Shown piece by piece: positions 22,782 through 35,425 of a stretch of 64,000 nt of DNA (its first letter is position 1; each line of letters starts with the position of its first letter). The notes beneath the pieces were generated by a model. The model worked only from the letters and a program-made list of their open reading frames with translations. It did not search any database and was not told the origin of the DNA. This stretch comes from Climacium dendroides (Eukaryota; Streptophyta; Bryopsida; Hypnales; Climaciaceae): NCBI GenBank assembly GCA_950106755.1, contig OX467082.1, forward strand, positions 21,142,001 to 21,206,000, given 5' to 3'. Both the position numbers and the translations under genes were made by a program.

Positions 22782-25593
22782 TCATACTGCTCCCGCCTGC
22801 CTGCGCTTCGTTGCGTTTGAGACAGCGATTTTGCTACGTTTCTCAGTGTTTTCAGCAACAATACGGTTGCTGTTAGGAGAGTAATGGCGCAGCCACTCCC
22901 CTTGATACCACTGCACAATGGCAATACCAACATTAGAAAAATAGAAATAATAAGGCAGAAAATTTCGTACCGATAAGGTCAACTCAAACTCGCTTTTGTG
23001 GCCAAGACTATCAATACCATTTTGAATATTAGAGTTCCTCATCCATCCAGAATGGCTTGCGTATGGTTTTCAGCAAGATTTGAAACAAAGTGCTGAATAA
23101 ATCGCTAACCTGCTGAGGACGCATGATTTTTGTGTCAGGGTCGTCAATGAATTCTTTCCAGTGGGCAAGATATCCAGCCATACGGGGAATGGTGAAGAGT
23201 ACTGGGAAAAACTCAGTTGGAAATCCCAGTGCCCTGCACAAATAGAGCCAAAAAACAAGTCTAAGAGGGTAGACGATTGGATAGATAGAGAAGCCAGACG
23301 ACTCAAAAAGTTATTAGAAACGCAAAAGGTTCTAAGATTTAAGCATTTGACCATACAACAAGCAAAGCAGAAAAGCAATAAACGAGCAAAAAATATTCAA
23401 TCCAAGCAAAAGCATCTGACTGTGCTCAACACAACGGACGTTCTAAAAGTAGTTCACCCTAGCGACTTAATGTAAAAGTGACAAGCTTCTTCTCCTAAGC
23501 AATATTGTAGGGATTACCTATGAATTTTCCGAAAACCAAAATCTAGGTATATGTTATCTAATCACTTGCCAACACCCAACATTTTCGAAGGTTAGCCGGA
23601 AAAAAAACGCACAACATCTAACAAGTTACGCACCTGTAAATGACACCCGAATAGAAGTCAACATTCGGGTATAATTTCCTCTTTACAAAATATTCATCCT
23701 CAAGAGCAGCCTTCTCCAAAGCAACCGCCACCTGCACGCAAAAACAAGAATGTAAACGTCACTCTCCGGTTAGTCACAACATTGGGCATCCTCTAGTCAG
23801 AAGGTAAAGAATACAAAAGCAATCAAAAAATAGAACCACACCAATTTGTCCCAGATCGATCTGACCTTTCCAAGAATGCGCACAATCTGCTTGTCCCTCA
23901 CAGCTTTGTTTGCGTACAAATCTTGACCCTGATAGTACACCAAAATTTCCAAACAACATATATCAGCCTTGTTGACCAATTGAAATACCCAGATGATTTG
24001 AATCAATGAGATCTACATCAACAATCCCCACTCGGTAAAATCTCAAGAACTCGCATCTCATGTGCAAGAATCGTCCATCCAACCAAAATGTAAGATCGCA
24101 TGAACTTCAGAGTCAATGAGAAAAAACTATGTCTCTTGCAACAATCCCGCATGACTATAAAGAGGGTATTGTACAGTCTGCACATGCTTCGCACAGAATA
24201 AAACACGAAACTAAACTAAACTATTCTTTACATCAAGACAAATCACGAAAGTTAAGAAGTTTAATATCTGATAAATAAATTGTACCTGAAGAGCAGGGTT
24301 GGCATCTGGGTGAAAAGACGACAGAGCACAGATGGATCCAACTAGCATTCCCATGGGATGAGCGTCATGTGGTAGCGCAGCTAAAACATTCTGCTCCCAC
24401 ATGAGCAGATGCAGAACCCATCACATGTTACCATAGTGCAGTTTCACAGGTTAAGTCTGGAAGTCTTAAATGCAGATTCGTGAACAAAATCTCAAGAAGA
24501 GACAATCAATTAACACTGAAGTGTAATTATTTTTTTAAAAGCTTGACGACTCTATATTACAATCTAGATAACAGAATGATTTGAAGAAGAAAACAAGACA
24601 CACCAGTACTCCTTCTGGAACAGTAGAGTGCTGGGAAATAGAAGCCTCCCAGTCAGACAACTGATCTTTTGTCGGTAAATTGCTGTACACTGCAGATACC
24701 AAACTTCGTCAAAACATCACATTATATAAAAGATCCCTAATGTGATCAACATCTAATATTCAGATTGACTGGCCTCACAAAAAATGTAAAATGAGGGATT
24801 CTGATCTCAGAATTTACTAATACTCATTGAAGCAAAACCCAAAACCGCTTTTTCCAATGACACTCAGACATATAGAAGTATGACCCAAATAATGAATAAC
24901 AATGAGGTCGTCAAGGCCCCGTCAATCACAGCTATATCCATCACCAGTGTGTGTTCAGAAAAACAGACGTGAAAGACACTTACTCAAAAGGAAAGCAACC
25001 TCAGGAAAGGTGCTCTTTTCAGCAAGCTCCTCAATGGGATAACCTCGGTATCGCAAAATACCCTTGTCTCCATCAATGTATGATATTGTTGAGCGCACGG
25101 GTGCGGTATTCAAATATCCTGGATCGAACAGTCTAAGTCCATTTCCATCTCCACCAGTAGTAATCTGCAGGAAATCACACCACCACTCGTTAAACAGCCA
25201 TATGACAAGTTATGGGAGCTGTCGGATGTCTTAAGACTTTCCTAGTACGTCATCAAATATCCAACAAACGTATCTCCGAGTCTCTCACCACGTACAAAAC
25301 AAAACAAATCACTACAACGATTAAAAATTAAACTCAACCTCTTACCTTCTTGAAATCTGTAGCTTTTACTGTTCCTCCTTCACTGATTCCAATTTCATAC
25401 TTCTTCCCAGTCCGATTGTCCACAATTGTCAAAGTCCCTGCTCCACTTGAAAATTTTGGTGCGGTTTGAGTTGATACAGTGAATGCTTCAAGCATTGGAG
25501 AACAAGATGAGCTCCCTGATTCTAAATGACCTTGCAAGATCGATAGTCTCTTCGAGGCAGACATCTCTGAGGCGCTATGAGCTTGCTCCATAT
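22782..25593 (-). pseudogene. CSY: peroxisomal citrate synthase lacking its catalytic core
   Basis: Eight minus exons: 25593-25346, 25164-24984, 24689-24604, 24390-24286, 23928-23866, 23731-23634, 23233-23110 and 22910-22782 (TGA). All phases agree. Exon 1 starts [11 protein letters not shown] and has a PTS2 peroxisome signal, RLSILQGHL. Later exons give [58 protein letters not shown] and [12 protein letters not shown], all classic peroxisomal citrate synthase. Between VRILGK and [10 protein letters not shown] about 165 residues are missing. These would include HAEHE, HGGANE and GFGHR with the catalytic histidines, and the 134-bp gap at 23732-23865 cannot hold them. The break lies between introns, so the mRNA would stay in frame but the product could not make citrate. 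The C-terminus is extended and basic (TKRRQAGAV). Confidence 0.9.
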
Positions 25594-27644
25594 CTGCAAA
25601 ACAGAACAGATCAGACACCATGAGTCTCGTGTGAAAAACAGTTTTGATAAGAAAAGCTGAATAGGTCCTCTTCACTAATTGTGACACCAGCAAATAGACA
25701 AGAGAAACAGAAGGCTACATCATAAACAACTTTTTCATAAGCAGAGACAAACCAACGAGAGACCTGCCATCCAACACATTAAGTGAATCCATCACTATAG
25801 TCCTCCAATCTAAACTCAGTGAAGATCTCATTGTCTTCAACGTCCAAGCATATTCTCATAATAATGATCTTTTCAAAGCCATTTTCAGGTTTCCGTTGTT
25901 ATACTTCCCAAGGAAAGTGTCCAAGTATTCTCGCAGAGGACATTAGGACATTTCGCACATTTCCTAAAGATCAAAAGTACATACTAACTCCCTGAGATTT
26001 ATGTTCCCTATCCAACCTTCAGGCTTATTTACATTCTTATATGCTCAATTATCTGAGTCCTTCAATCATCATTTTCCCTCCCTACCCCGTTCAGTCCTGT
26101 CTATTTTGTTCGCAGAAATTTAGCATCCATCGATCCTCCACAGCCAACAACTAATGTCAGTCAAAAACTTCATACCGCTCAAGCTGAAACAGCAACAAAG
26201 ACAGTAATAGATAAAGGTCAATCACTCGTGAACATCTGCCTAATCACACTACGAATGAAGTATTTCCGACTAAAGCTGGAACCAGAACCAAAAATCTACA
26301 GGAATACACACTAATCATCAAACTCCGCCGATAAAAAACTTCTATTGCATTGGAGAATTCAACAATGACTTACATCATCCGTACACCAATGATCAAAAAG
26401 CAGAGGTAGCAATCAGTGAAAAAGAACTCCCGGCTTTCCAAAAATATAAACTAAAATTGCGCAACAAGATTTCACTCACGATTATGCCAATTGGGAAAAC
26501 TATAAACAAACTCGTCACACTCACCTGCCATGACCTGAAATAGTAAAATTCGTTCACTACAAAGAGAAGGCAATCGCATACTTCCAAATTCCCAACCTAA
26601 AAGAAATGAACCTTAGCAGCATTAAAAATTCAACTAAACTCGGGTTGAAACTCCGATCAATACAACTCCATCGGAATTAAAGCAAACCGCCATTCTCGCA
26701 CCTAATCGAAATAACAAATTCTAAATTCAAGAGCTCACAGAGTTTCCAGTAGATAGTATAAAATTGCGAAGCAAAACCAACACGATTACACTCACAATTA
26801 CGTAAACTACGAACAAATTAGTTACACACACCTACCAAACCCTGACGTCGTTAAATTAGTTTTCTAAGAAAAGAAGGCGATCAAGCTACCAATTCCGATA
26901 TCACACATCCCAACCTAAAAACAAGAAAAACACAGCAGCAATAAAACTATTTTGCAACTCAGGTTGAAACTCCGATCAATAAAACTTCGCCACCGAAGAA
27001 AACTAAACAGTCATCCTCGCGCCAAATCGAAAAAAATAAAAATAAAAAAATCCACAGCTCACGGAGTGCAAAACAATCATACACACAAGACAATCATACC
27101 AAAAGTGCATCAATCCTCTGCATAATCGAACTCCTGCTTCACAAAACTAAACCGCCATTCTTGCACCTAATTTTTAAGAAATAAGAAAATTCAGAGCTCA
27201 CGGAGCGATCAAATACACAAGACGATCATAACACCATACCAAAAGTACCTCAATCCTGTTCACGATCGTGCTCCTGCTTCACTAGAAATTTTTCGAAAAA
27301 ATGAAATAAGAAAGTCGGCTCAGATATCGCACCTGTTAATAAGCCTGAAGGCGCCGTGGCAATCTGTGTTTGGCAGCAACACACACAATTGAAATCAGAT
27401 GCAGAGCAAAACGTCAACAAGATGACAAAAGATGCAGAAACAGAAGAGGGCAGGGAAATTCTTCACTTGTTGATAAGACATGCTGCTAAACACGAAACAA
27501 GGCTCCGCCATCGCAGGAGCTTGCTCTCCTCGAAAATGAAAGCTCCACTTCCGTGTGAGCTGCTTCTGCTCCACTATCCCAGCCAGACCGCGGCCCAACC
27601 TTCCGCCATTTAGGACTTCACCTAAATCCAAAATGCAGCAACCG
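25594..27644. other. upstream region of the citrate synthase copy
   Basis: AT-rich, probably 5' leader and introns of the minus-strand gene. AACTCCGATCAATA..AACT words recur (26.65, 26.96 kb). No other gene seen. Confidence 0.35.
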
Positions 27645-27701
27645 ACACCACAAATCGTGCTCCACACCACAAATCGTGCTCCACACCACAAATCGTGCTC
27701 G
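27645..27701 (+). repeat. 19-bp tandem repeat, three copies
   Basis: ACACCACAAATCGTGCTCC repeated three times without gaps. It lies about 200 bp upstream of the ParB-methyltransferase gene start. Confidence 0.85.
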
Positions 27702-27909
27702 ACAATGTGGATTGAACTCAAGCTGTAGGAATTGTAAGATACCACAATAAGACGTGGGACAGACTTCATCCATTTTCAGGTAACCCTAACCTCATGCGAC
27801 GATGACGGCCTGACTTACACTTGCTCTGCCGCCTTTCCCCACCTCCTTCTTCTTCTCTTGCACCGACTCTACTTCGGCCATCGAAATTCAACTGCGGACT
27901 GCCGTATAC

Positions 27910-30900
27910 ATGCTCCAAATTTCTCGAATAGGGCTAGTTGTGGATATTTTGCTGAAGATGGCGGAGAGGGTCCTGAGGTTGAGGAGCGCGCAACGAGGGG
28001 AAACTTCTGGCGGTGAAGCAGAGAAGACTGCTCCCAGCGTGCTATCAGAGGTAAGTGGGATCGATGATGCGCAAAGTCTACTGCCCTGAGGTTACCGTCT
28101 TGGGACCGAGAGGGCTCTCTCGGAGAGTTGGGCACGGACAACCATGTCTTCTAAAAAGTATGTGGGTTCATGATTGCGCGAAGTCCGTTGCCCTGAGGAT
28201 ACCGTCTCGGGACCGAGAGGGCTCTCTCGGGGAGTCGGTCACGGACAACCATGTCTCATGAAAAGTATTTGGGTTCATTATTGCGCAAAGTCTGCTGCCT
28301 TGAGGTTACCGTCTCGGGACCGAGAGGGCTCTCTCGGGGAGTCAGGCACGGACAACCCTGTCTCGTGAAATGTCCTTCTCAAAATATAAAGAACCTTCGA
28401 TAGAGCTACATGATTGGTTTCGGTGCATTGGGATATAGTAACAAATTCTTTTTAAGCTTCTAGTTGCGAAATGCTCGAAGGTAGGAGACAGTAAAGTATC
28501 CTCTCGGTCCAGAGAAGGCTCTCTCTAGGGGTCTGCCTCAACGCACACTCTCTTCTGCATTTGTCTATGAGATGTGAGGTCTTAGATGAGAGCCTTGTCA
28601 TAGCGTCAAATGCAGCACAATATTGATGATCGGAGCTTCATATACAACATCATAAAAATTAATTCTCAATCTGATTTCAGTCCATGCGTAAACACTAATG
28701 ACCATCCAATACCGTCTCGGGACCGAGAGGCCTTTCTCGGGAGGCCTAGTTTCGGAGAATGTGTCTTGTTTGATTAATTTCGAAGATTCTAGCTAAGGTG
28801 GAGCTTTGAAGGTGCTAAATGCTTGGGTTGTGAACGTCATTGGAGCTTCACTAGATGTTTATGGATTTATTTGGATCATTATCTTGAGCTTGAAAAGTGA
28901 TTATTGTTAGTTTGAAGCCTTGATATGTGCAAAGGATAGTGTCCTTTGAAAACCCTCTCGGGCCCGAGAGGCCTCTTTCGGAGAAGACTATTTGAAACAC
29001 CTGATATTTGCATTTGTCCAAGATAATCACAAATAGGCCAATGATTTGTTTTGGATTGTGTTGTAGGTTGAAGCTCTAGTGGCTGAGGAACATCCAGTAG
29101 TACTTATTGATGTGGTACCTGAAGCAATGGTGCATGATGGACGCCCCGAAGATTCAGAAGTAATGCCAATTTCTCACCAAGTGTCTGGATCTATATTGCA
29201 AGAGGGTAGTCTCCAACCGGAGATTATTTCCAATGATGAATTAGAGGACTATGAGATTCAAGGAGTGCCCAAGGATGCAATGGAAGATGACATCAGGCGG
29301 TCCCAAAAGCTTGACACTGTGTCCATCCTTCATGGATTGAGATTGACGTCTAATAATACTTCTCGGATGAAAATTCCTTTATGTAGATTGGTTCCGATGC
29401 CAATGGTGCGACCTACTCTTGCTTGTGACTTGACTTTGCTAGAAAATCAATTCAGTGGAGGTTACAAGGAAGGAGCTAAAGTCTTCTATGTTTCTATATC
29501 AAACGAAGATGGCCAGAGTGGTGTTTTTACACCTGCCGAGAAGGACGAGTGGGGACCAATTTGGAATGAAATCAACCATGATTTCAACACTTACCTCATG
29601 TCACAGGCAGCATTGCGACATTTGGTGGATCACAAGTTTTACGTATGCGATGGAAATCATAGAAGAATTGCATGGATGAATCACATTATGCGATTGCATG
29701 CAACAGAGAAAATATGGCACATCTCTGTGGATTCAATCGTTTTAGACACACGGAATCGAATTGGTTTGACGATGCAGGCTATGCATGATATTAATATGTG
29801 AGTGTTCTATTCTCCACTATGCTTTCATTTTTATGATGTACTCAAATTCTATGAATTGTAATATGATATAATATGATTTTATCCCATGGTGTGACAGGCA
29901 AACAGAGAGTTATCATGTGAAGACCAATCTCGTACACACGTTATATCGAGTTCAGAAGTATGGTGTCATGGACATTGAGAAGTTTAAAGAACTTCTATCA
30001 CCGGAAGATGTGAACACCTGTTTGATGGTTACCCGGTCTAAGTAGTACTCTATGTCCCTCGAAGTCTTCACATCATTCATTTTCAAGGTATTACTTCCAC
30101 CATGTTTTTGTATTGATTTCAAGTGTTTTTATATGAATTTTTATATGTCGATATAAAAATGTTTATGTTTATGTTCTTTTCGTGTCTACTTGCAATTTTG
30201 TAGCAAGACATATCTGCAGCAGCCGATATTGCTGTTCGTAAATACAAAGAGGACACTCCTTGTGAAGAGGTGACGTCAGATGGTGTTGCAGCCGCAATGA
30301 GGAGCTCTATCAAGGATTCCACCGAGAAGTTTTATAAAAAAATGTCAAAGATGGTGGCTGTTGCTAATCCGGCTCTAGGAAAAGATTGGCTTCTTGAGGT
30401 ATGCCTAAACCATCATTGATCAAATCTGTTCATATCTTCATACATGATGTATATTGAGTTCTAATTCTCATGCATTGCATTCTTGCAGATCCAAAGGCAT
30501 TGGAACCTTTTTGCAACTCCGGAATTAACCTTAGAAAAATTACAAATGATAGCCACAGCCTTTACAAGTGCGGAAAACAAGATTAAGTGGCTCAAGTGGA
30601 TGAATGCATCCGGTCCTACTAGAGAGGCCCGACGCTTTCTTTCTCGTCCTGTCAATGAAGAGAAATTACTGATTTTTTTGGCAAAGGCCTCTTGGTATGC
30701 TGGGGTAAGTTTTCTTTTGATAAATGTTTAATTATATTTTATTTCAATATCCTTCAATTATATTAGTATGATTGTGTATAACGTACAGGAATGACCTAAA
30801 ATTGATGTCTAACTTTGTATTTAGATGGAAGAGGCATCATGCGAAATGTTCGACAACATTGTTCAATTTGACAATATTCCAATCAACATGTCCGTTCCTG

Positions 30901-33469
30901 CCGAGCCAGAATCATTGATGGAGTATATTGAAGGTTGGAGAATGAAACTTTGGGAGACAGCTTATACAGGTGTTTTCAAGGGAGGAGATACTTTTAAAAA
31001 ATCCGATAATTTCAAAGAGTTCAAAGGGGCTATGCTCGTTGTCAAGCGCTTGATATATAGGTTTGAAAACTTGCCATTTTACTTACTTATGTTTTGAGGC
31101 TGATGTTATGGATTACAGGCACATCTAGATGAACTAGCTAGTAGGACGTCAAATTGTAGCTTAACCAATGTAGCTTTCATTGTTTAATGTAGTTCTTGTC
31201 TTTCATATTCTTGGAATAATTATGTTAGAATCTCTATGGACTTTATATACTATTTTATTTAGGTAATTGATTTTGAATTTAATATGAATAGGTATTTCAA
31301 GTTTGAGTTGTACGCCAAGAAAGCTATCGAGAAGAAGGATTTGCCACCTTTTCTTACAACATGGTTAGATAGATCATCATTGGATTGTATGTTCTCGGCT
31401 TATCAGCTACGAAATTGGACGACTTCACATCTCCAAGCTTGTCCATGGTACTTGGAATGCAATATAGGATGTACTCCTGCTGAAGAAGAAGCTCTCTTCA
31501 AGACATTGACAGAGAATGCTATTACGGAGCCGGAGTTCGATGAATTTGCTAGATTGGACCCAGAGGCCAAAGCCAAAGCTATAATCAGACGAGAAGTAGC
31601 TGACAAGAAAAAAGTGGATCGATTGGAGGAGACAAAGAAGCGGATGGAAGAAAACAAGAAGAAGCGTTTGGCCAAGAAGGTTGATAGAGAAGAGGAGAAG
31701 TCCAAGAAAAAAGGCACAAAACGAAAGGTAGAGGAGTCGGTGCATGAACCAGCAACAAGTGGCATTGGAATGAAAGATACTTCATCCGGATTTTCCCTCA
31801 CACAGGATCTTTTAGTACATGGTCTGACAACAACCATTCAAAATTTTGGCCCTATACCTGATATTGACGAGTACATTCTCAACTTATCGGTGGAGAGTCT
31901 CCCGAGTGATAATAAGGCCTTTGATGCTGTCTTGACATTCTTAGACATGGTAAGTTTCTATTTCGTATACTTTTAATATTGTGTTCCAATTTGTTGTTAA
32001 GTAGTTTCCAAATTCAATTAGAATTCAAATGTGCTTTATTACATATTATTTTAGTTTCTTATTCATTTGGAACTAACGATATTTAAACATTAATGTCTTC
32101 TACAGCATTCTAGCGATAAGGATAGATATTTTGATGGTATGTTAAACATGAAGCAGGCGGTGGACCTCATCATCGTGGATGTCCCCGAAGGCCTTCATGT
32201 TCCAACCGTTTCAGCTCCGCCGAGCCCTATTCCAGAATGGAATGAGTTCAAAAAAGATTCATTGGTTCCTATTTTTGACTTTGCTCAGGAATATCTCCAT
32301 GACAAGGGGGGCCTTCTTATCATGTATCCAGCAGCTTCTATTCGTCACAGAAGCTTTCTTCTTGGTTGTTGTGAAACCTACGGATTTAGAATAATCATGA
32401 CATGGTTAGGGATGAATCATCTGCATTTGACATCGCCAACCGATCCAAAGAAGACGGTATGATTAATCCTAACCTCATATTTTATTTCCTTTGATTTACA
32501 ATTGATTTGCATTTGTGCTACTTTCTAACTTCTGAATTTTTGCAAACGATGCGATTTTCTATCTCTCTTCTTGTGAGGGAATCTGGGCCAAAGATTGATA
32601 TTGATTTTCCATTCCAACATGTTCCTTCCCATGAAGAGGTAGGTGTCAATATTGCTCGTGATGACATCTTGCAAAACTTTTGCAACCGCGATGATGTAAC
32701 CATGAATGGAGACATTCCGTGGCGAGGTCCTCGGGAAAAATCTCGACACTTCATGCAAATGCTTATAGAAGGGCTATCACAACCAGGCGACGTTGTTGTG
32801 GATTGCGCAGCAGCTACAGGTAATTCCTTCTTTGAATTTAGTAATTGTGGGACTCTTATGTAATTTGAAATGTGTTCATACTATATTTTTCTTATCTGTG
32901 TTTGGTTCATTTCAGGTTCAACTATTCAAGCATGTCGTGTAACTCGACGACATATACTAGCCTTTGAGGAGGATAAATTGATATTTGATGCCCTCATTGC
33001 ACCTGTCATGTGCAAAACTATGGTACCTCCCGAACCAGCCCAATCAACTCCTTCAACATTTGACGTGGATGAAGAAGTAGTTGTTCCTGATCGTATCGTG
33101 AAGACAGCCCGATTCAATAAGTAAGTCTATCTTGCTATTGATGCATTTTTTGTTATATAATCAATTTGGGAATTTTTGTCTAATTTCCTGTTTCTTTGGA
33201 TTTAAAGGCAAGCCCAAAAAGTGAGGAACTTCCAGCATGTGCCTTTTTTTGGAAGACCAGGATTTTTTCCAAGTCCTCCCAAATCTTTTCACCTACCTGT
33301 GTATGCTGAGGCGTTGTCACGAGACTTTGTGGCAATGGATCCAAATCCAACTTCACGAGCACGTTCAGTGCAACCTCGAGCTTTAGAATTTATAGATGAT
33401 TATGCAATAGAGACAGATTTGGATTCATCGGCTACAGAGGATAGTTCAACGTCGAATAGCTCTATTTGA
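27910..33469 (+). CDS. ParB/Srx-like domain plus beta-type DNA methyltransferase-like protein
   Basis: Eleven exons: 27910 or 27958-28050, 29067-29797, 29898-30087, 30204-30398, 30489-30704, 30825-31060, 31292-31949, 32106-32456, ~32594-32819, 32916-33120 and 33208-33469. Every donor is GT, every acceptor AG, and all phases agree. From ATG 27958 the product is about 1,120 residues. Residues ~226-231 read DGNHRR within FYVCDGNHRRIAWM, the ParB/sulfiredoxin-like signature. Exon 7 is a Lys/Glu-rich coiled coil. From ~790, DLIIVDVPEG stands where DPPY (motif IV) occurs, followed by a typical YLHDKGGLLIMYP strand. Then GPREKSRHFMQMLIEGL precedes VVVDCAAATGST (motif I, ~957-968) and HILAFEED. Motif IV before I is the beta-class order of N6A/N4C methylases. 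Both catalytic motifs are degenerate, so activity is doubtful. One TAG (30043-30045) interrupts exon 3, probably a former CAG. The exon 9 acceptor is the least certain. Flanked and entered by CCGAGAGG palindromes. Confidence 0.75.
28054..28374 (+). repeat. 107-bp tandem repeat, three copies, each with a CCGAGAG/CTCTCGG hairpin
   Basis: Copies lie in intron 1 of the ParB-methyltransferase gene. Each contains GATTGCGC-AAGTC, GGTTACCGTCTCGGGACC and CACGGACAACC. The hairpin cores are at 28096-28123, 28203-28230 and 28310-28337, exactly 107 bp apart. Confidence 0.9.
28500..28518. repeat. degenerate copy of the CCTCTCGG palindrome
   Basis: CCTCTCGGTCCAGAGAAGG, followed by a CTCTCT run, in intron 1. 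Confidence 0.6.
28714..28730. repeat. CCTCTCGG-type palindrome
   Basis: GTCTCGGGACCGAGAGG, followed by CCTTTCTCGGGAGG, in intron 1. Confidence 0.7.
28954..28971. repeat. perfect 18-bp palindrome CCTCTCGGGCCCGAGAGG
   Basis: The most perfect member of the family, about 100 bp before exon 2 of the ParB-methyltransferase gene. Confidence 0.85.
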
Positions 33470-33857
33470 TGTATTGTATACACTACATCACTGTTATTGG
33501 GTGCTTAGCATTGACCTCATGATGTTGTCTTCATTTTTTTGGTCATTGATGCTTTGATTACTTTCAATGTCGAACTCGGATTCTACATTTTTGAAATGGA
33601 GGCATTATTTATACATATAATTGCACTAGTATAGAGAATTTTGTTCAACTCTATATCATATATAAGGCCTATTAGTACTCTGTGTTCATATGAAATAATT
33701 GTATTACTCAGAATTCTCAATTTGTCATGGGGCTTCTCGTGTCTAATGATATTTCAATGATGTATTATTCAAACTTAATGACCTACAATTAGATTGGTCT
33801 GAAAGGTTTTCTCCATTGCATTCAATTTGTAAACACCTAATGAAACCAAGTTAATTA

Positions 33858-34140
33858 TTGGGGATAGGGCGTATGCCCCCCTCCCCTCCCAGATGCCTCT
33901 CGGCACCGAGAGGCTCCTCGGGGCACCCCCAGTATGCGACACGAGCGGGACCATGACGAGCACCAATCAGGGTTCCCGAACTCAAATAAAAAAAAATTGG
34001 GGACAGGGCGTATGCCCCCATCCCCTCCTAGATGCCTCTCGGCACCGAGAGGTTCCTCAGGGCACCCGCAGTATGCGACTCGACCAGGACCACGACGAAT
34101 ACCAACATAGGGTTCACAAGAATGATATAAAAATTCATGT
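33858..34140 (+). repeat. 141-bp tandem repeat, two copies, with CCTCTCGGCACCGAGAGG cores
   Basis: Both copies start GGGGA(T/C)AGGGCGTATGCCCCC and carry the identical 18-bp inverted repeat, at 33896-33913 and 34035-34052. CAGTATGCGAC and an A-rich linker follow. They lie about 400 bp after the stop codon of the ParB-methyltransferase gene and mirror the array in its first intron. Confidence 0.9.
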
Positions 34141-35425
34141 TTGGACATTACCTGGGAGTTTCGGATTGAAGGTGTACGATTGGATCTCTTTGTTTGGGTC
34201 TCTTAGTTTGGGGTCGCACAATTAGGTCTTGTAGTTGGGAGGGTTGGATTTCTAGTTCGGAACAAACTTGTGTGGTGTTCTAGATTGGGCATGTGGAGGT
34301 TTATTATATATTATTTTACATTTTCAGAATTATCGTGTTCTTGAATTAAATTGGTGAATCTTAGTTGTACTTCAAGGCTTATGTGAATTGTAAAATTGAA
34401 TTTGGTATTTGGAATTATTGTTGGAATAGAATACATCTAACTATAATCATTAGGCAGGAACTACTGCTTCATTGTCAGTGTATGATCCCCTATAACGTTG
34501 GTATAGTTCCTAGTCTTCATGTATTTTGGAATTTTCCTGTTGCAACTGGAAGACATGTTATATGTTTCCTATTAATAAGTGCTTTGTGATTTCTAGTCGT
34601 CTTACTCTCCATATTCTTTCTGAAGTGGATTTATGATTTTAATACCATTGCCCTATTAGCTTTAAAGTGGAGGTGTTTGTGGGCATTTAATAAACTTCTT
34701 TTCCAAGTTTGTTAACACTTGTGCTCAATATAAATTCCCATTGCTACATGGTGAGCAAGTTATCAATAACAAAAAATTGTGCTAGGTAATATTTTCGTAC
34801 AGGACATTATCAATTCAAATGTCTAGCATCCATCACTAGACATTGCGATCTACTAGACACTACAATCTAACTGACACTATATACTTCCAGACACAATCTG
34901 CCGTGATGATTAAAACCCTGATCTCGTTGAATGTATGAGCACCACATTACCAAACTCCTGAACTGAGCTCCCTGACTCATATTGCACCGGCTTCTTCATC
35001 GTACCTGTTCTCATAATCATTGGTGGTTCTTTTCCTTCTTTTCGTCAGTCATTAAAGCCAATGACTGTCATGATTGTTGCCGTTGATATACAAATCTAGT
35101 CTAAAATATTAAATGGTTGATTCTCATTGAAATGAAATATTGTACTTTTAATGTTAGTTATTGCTGAGAGCGCCAAGTGAACATCTCTTAATCTTGCATT
35201 CTATTTTTGTATATTTGCACGGATTTCATTTATTACAACTCTAGCGGTCCTCCCTACATTCTCAACGGATTTACGTGTTCTAGAGGGTGTTTCGGTTAAT
35301 ACCAAAGCAACTGAAGCAGTGACACTCAAGTTCACTGAGTTCCTTGTCGTATGATTATTGTAGCTCGTGCGGTATGCGATTGATGCAGTTTTGTGCTTCA
35401 GAAGTAGAGTGCATGAAGCGTCTAA
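34141..35425. other. intergenic stretch
   Basis: AT-rich with no recognised gene or repeat. It separates the ParB-methyltransferase gene from the MULE-like transposase. No terminal inverted repeat of the MULE was identified here. Confidence 0.4.

Noticed and set aside
452..25593. Helitron or Pack-MULE capture of the five gene fragments as one event
   Set aside because: The fragments lie on both strands over 25 kb with unrelated insertions between; no common Helitron hairpin/CTAG end or flanking inverted repeats were found.
27910..33469. Recent endogenous giant-virus or bacterial contamination as source of the ParB-methylase gene
   Set aside because: Ten introns with consensus splice sites, plant-like base composition and flanking plant transposons make it a resident gene; an ancient viral or bacterial origin remains possible.
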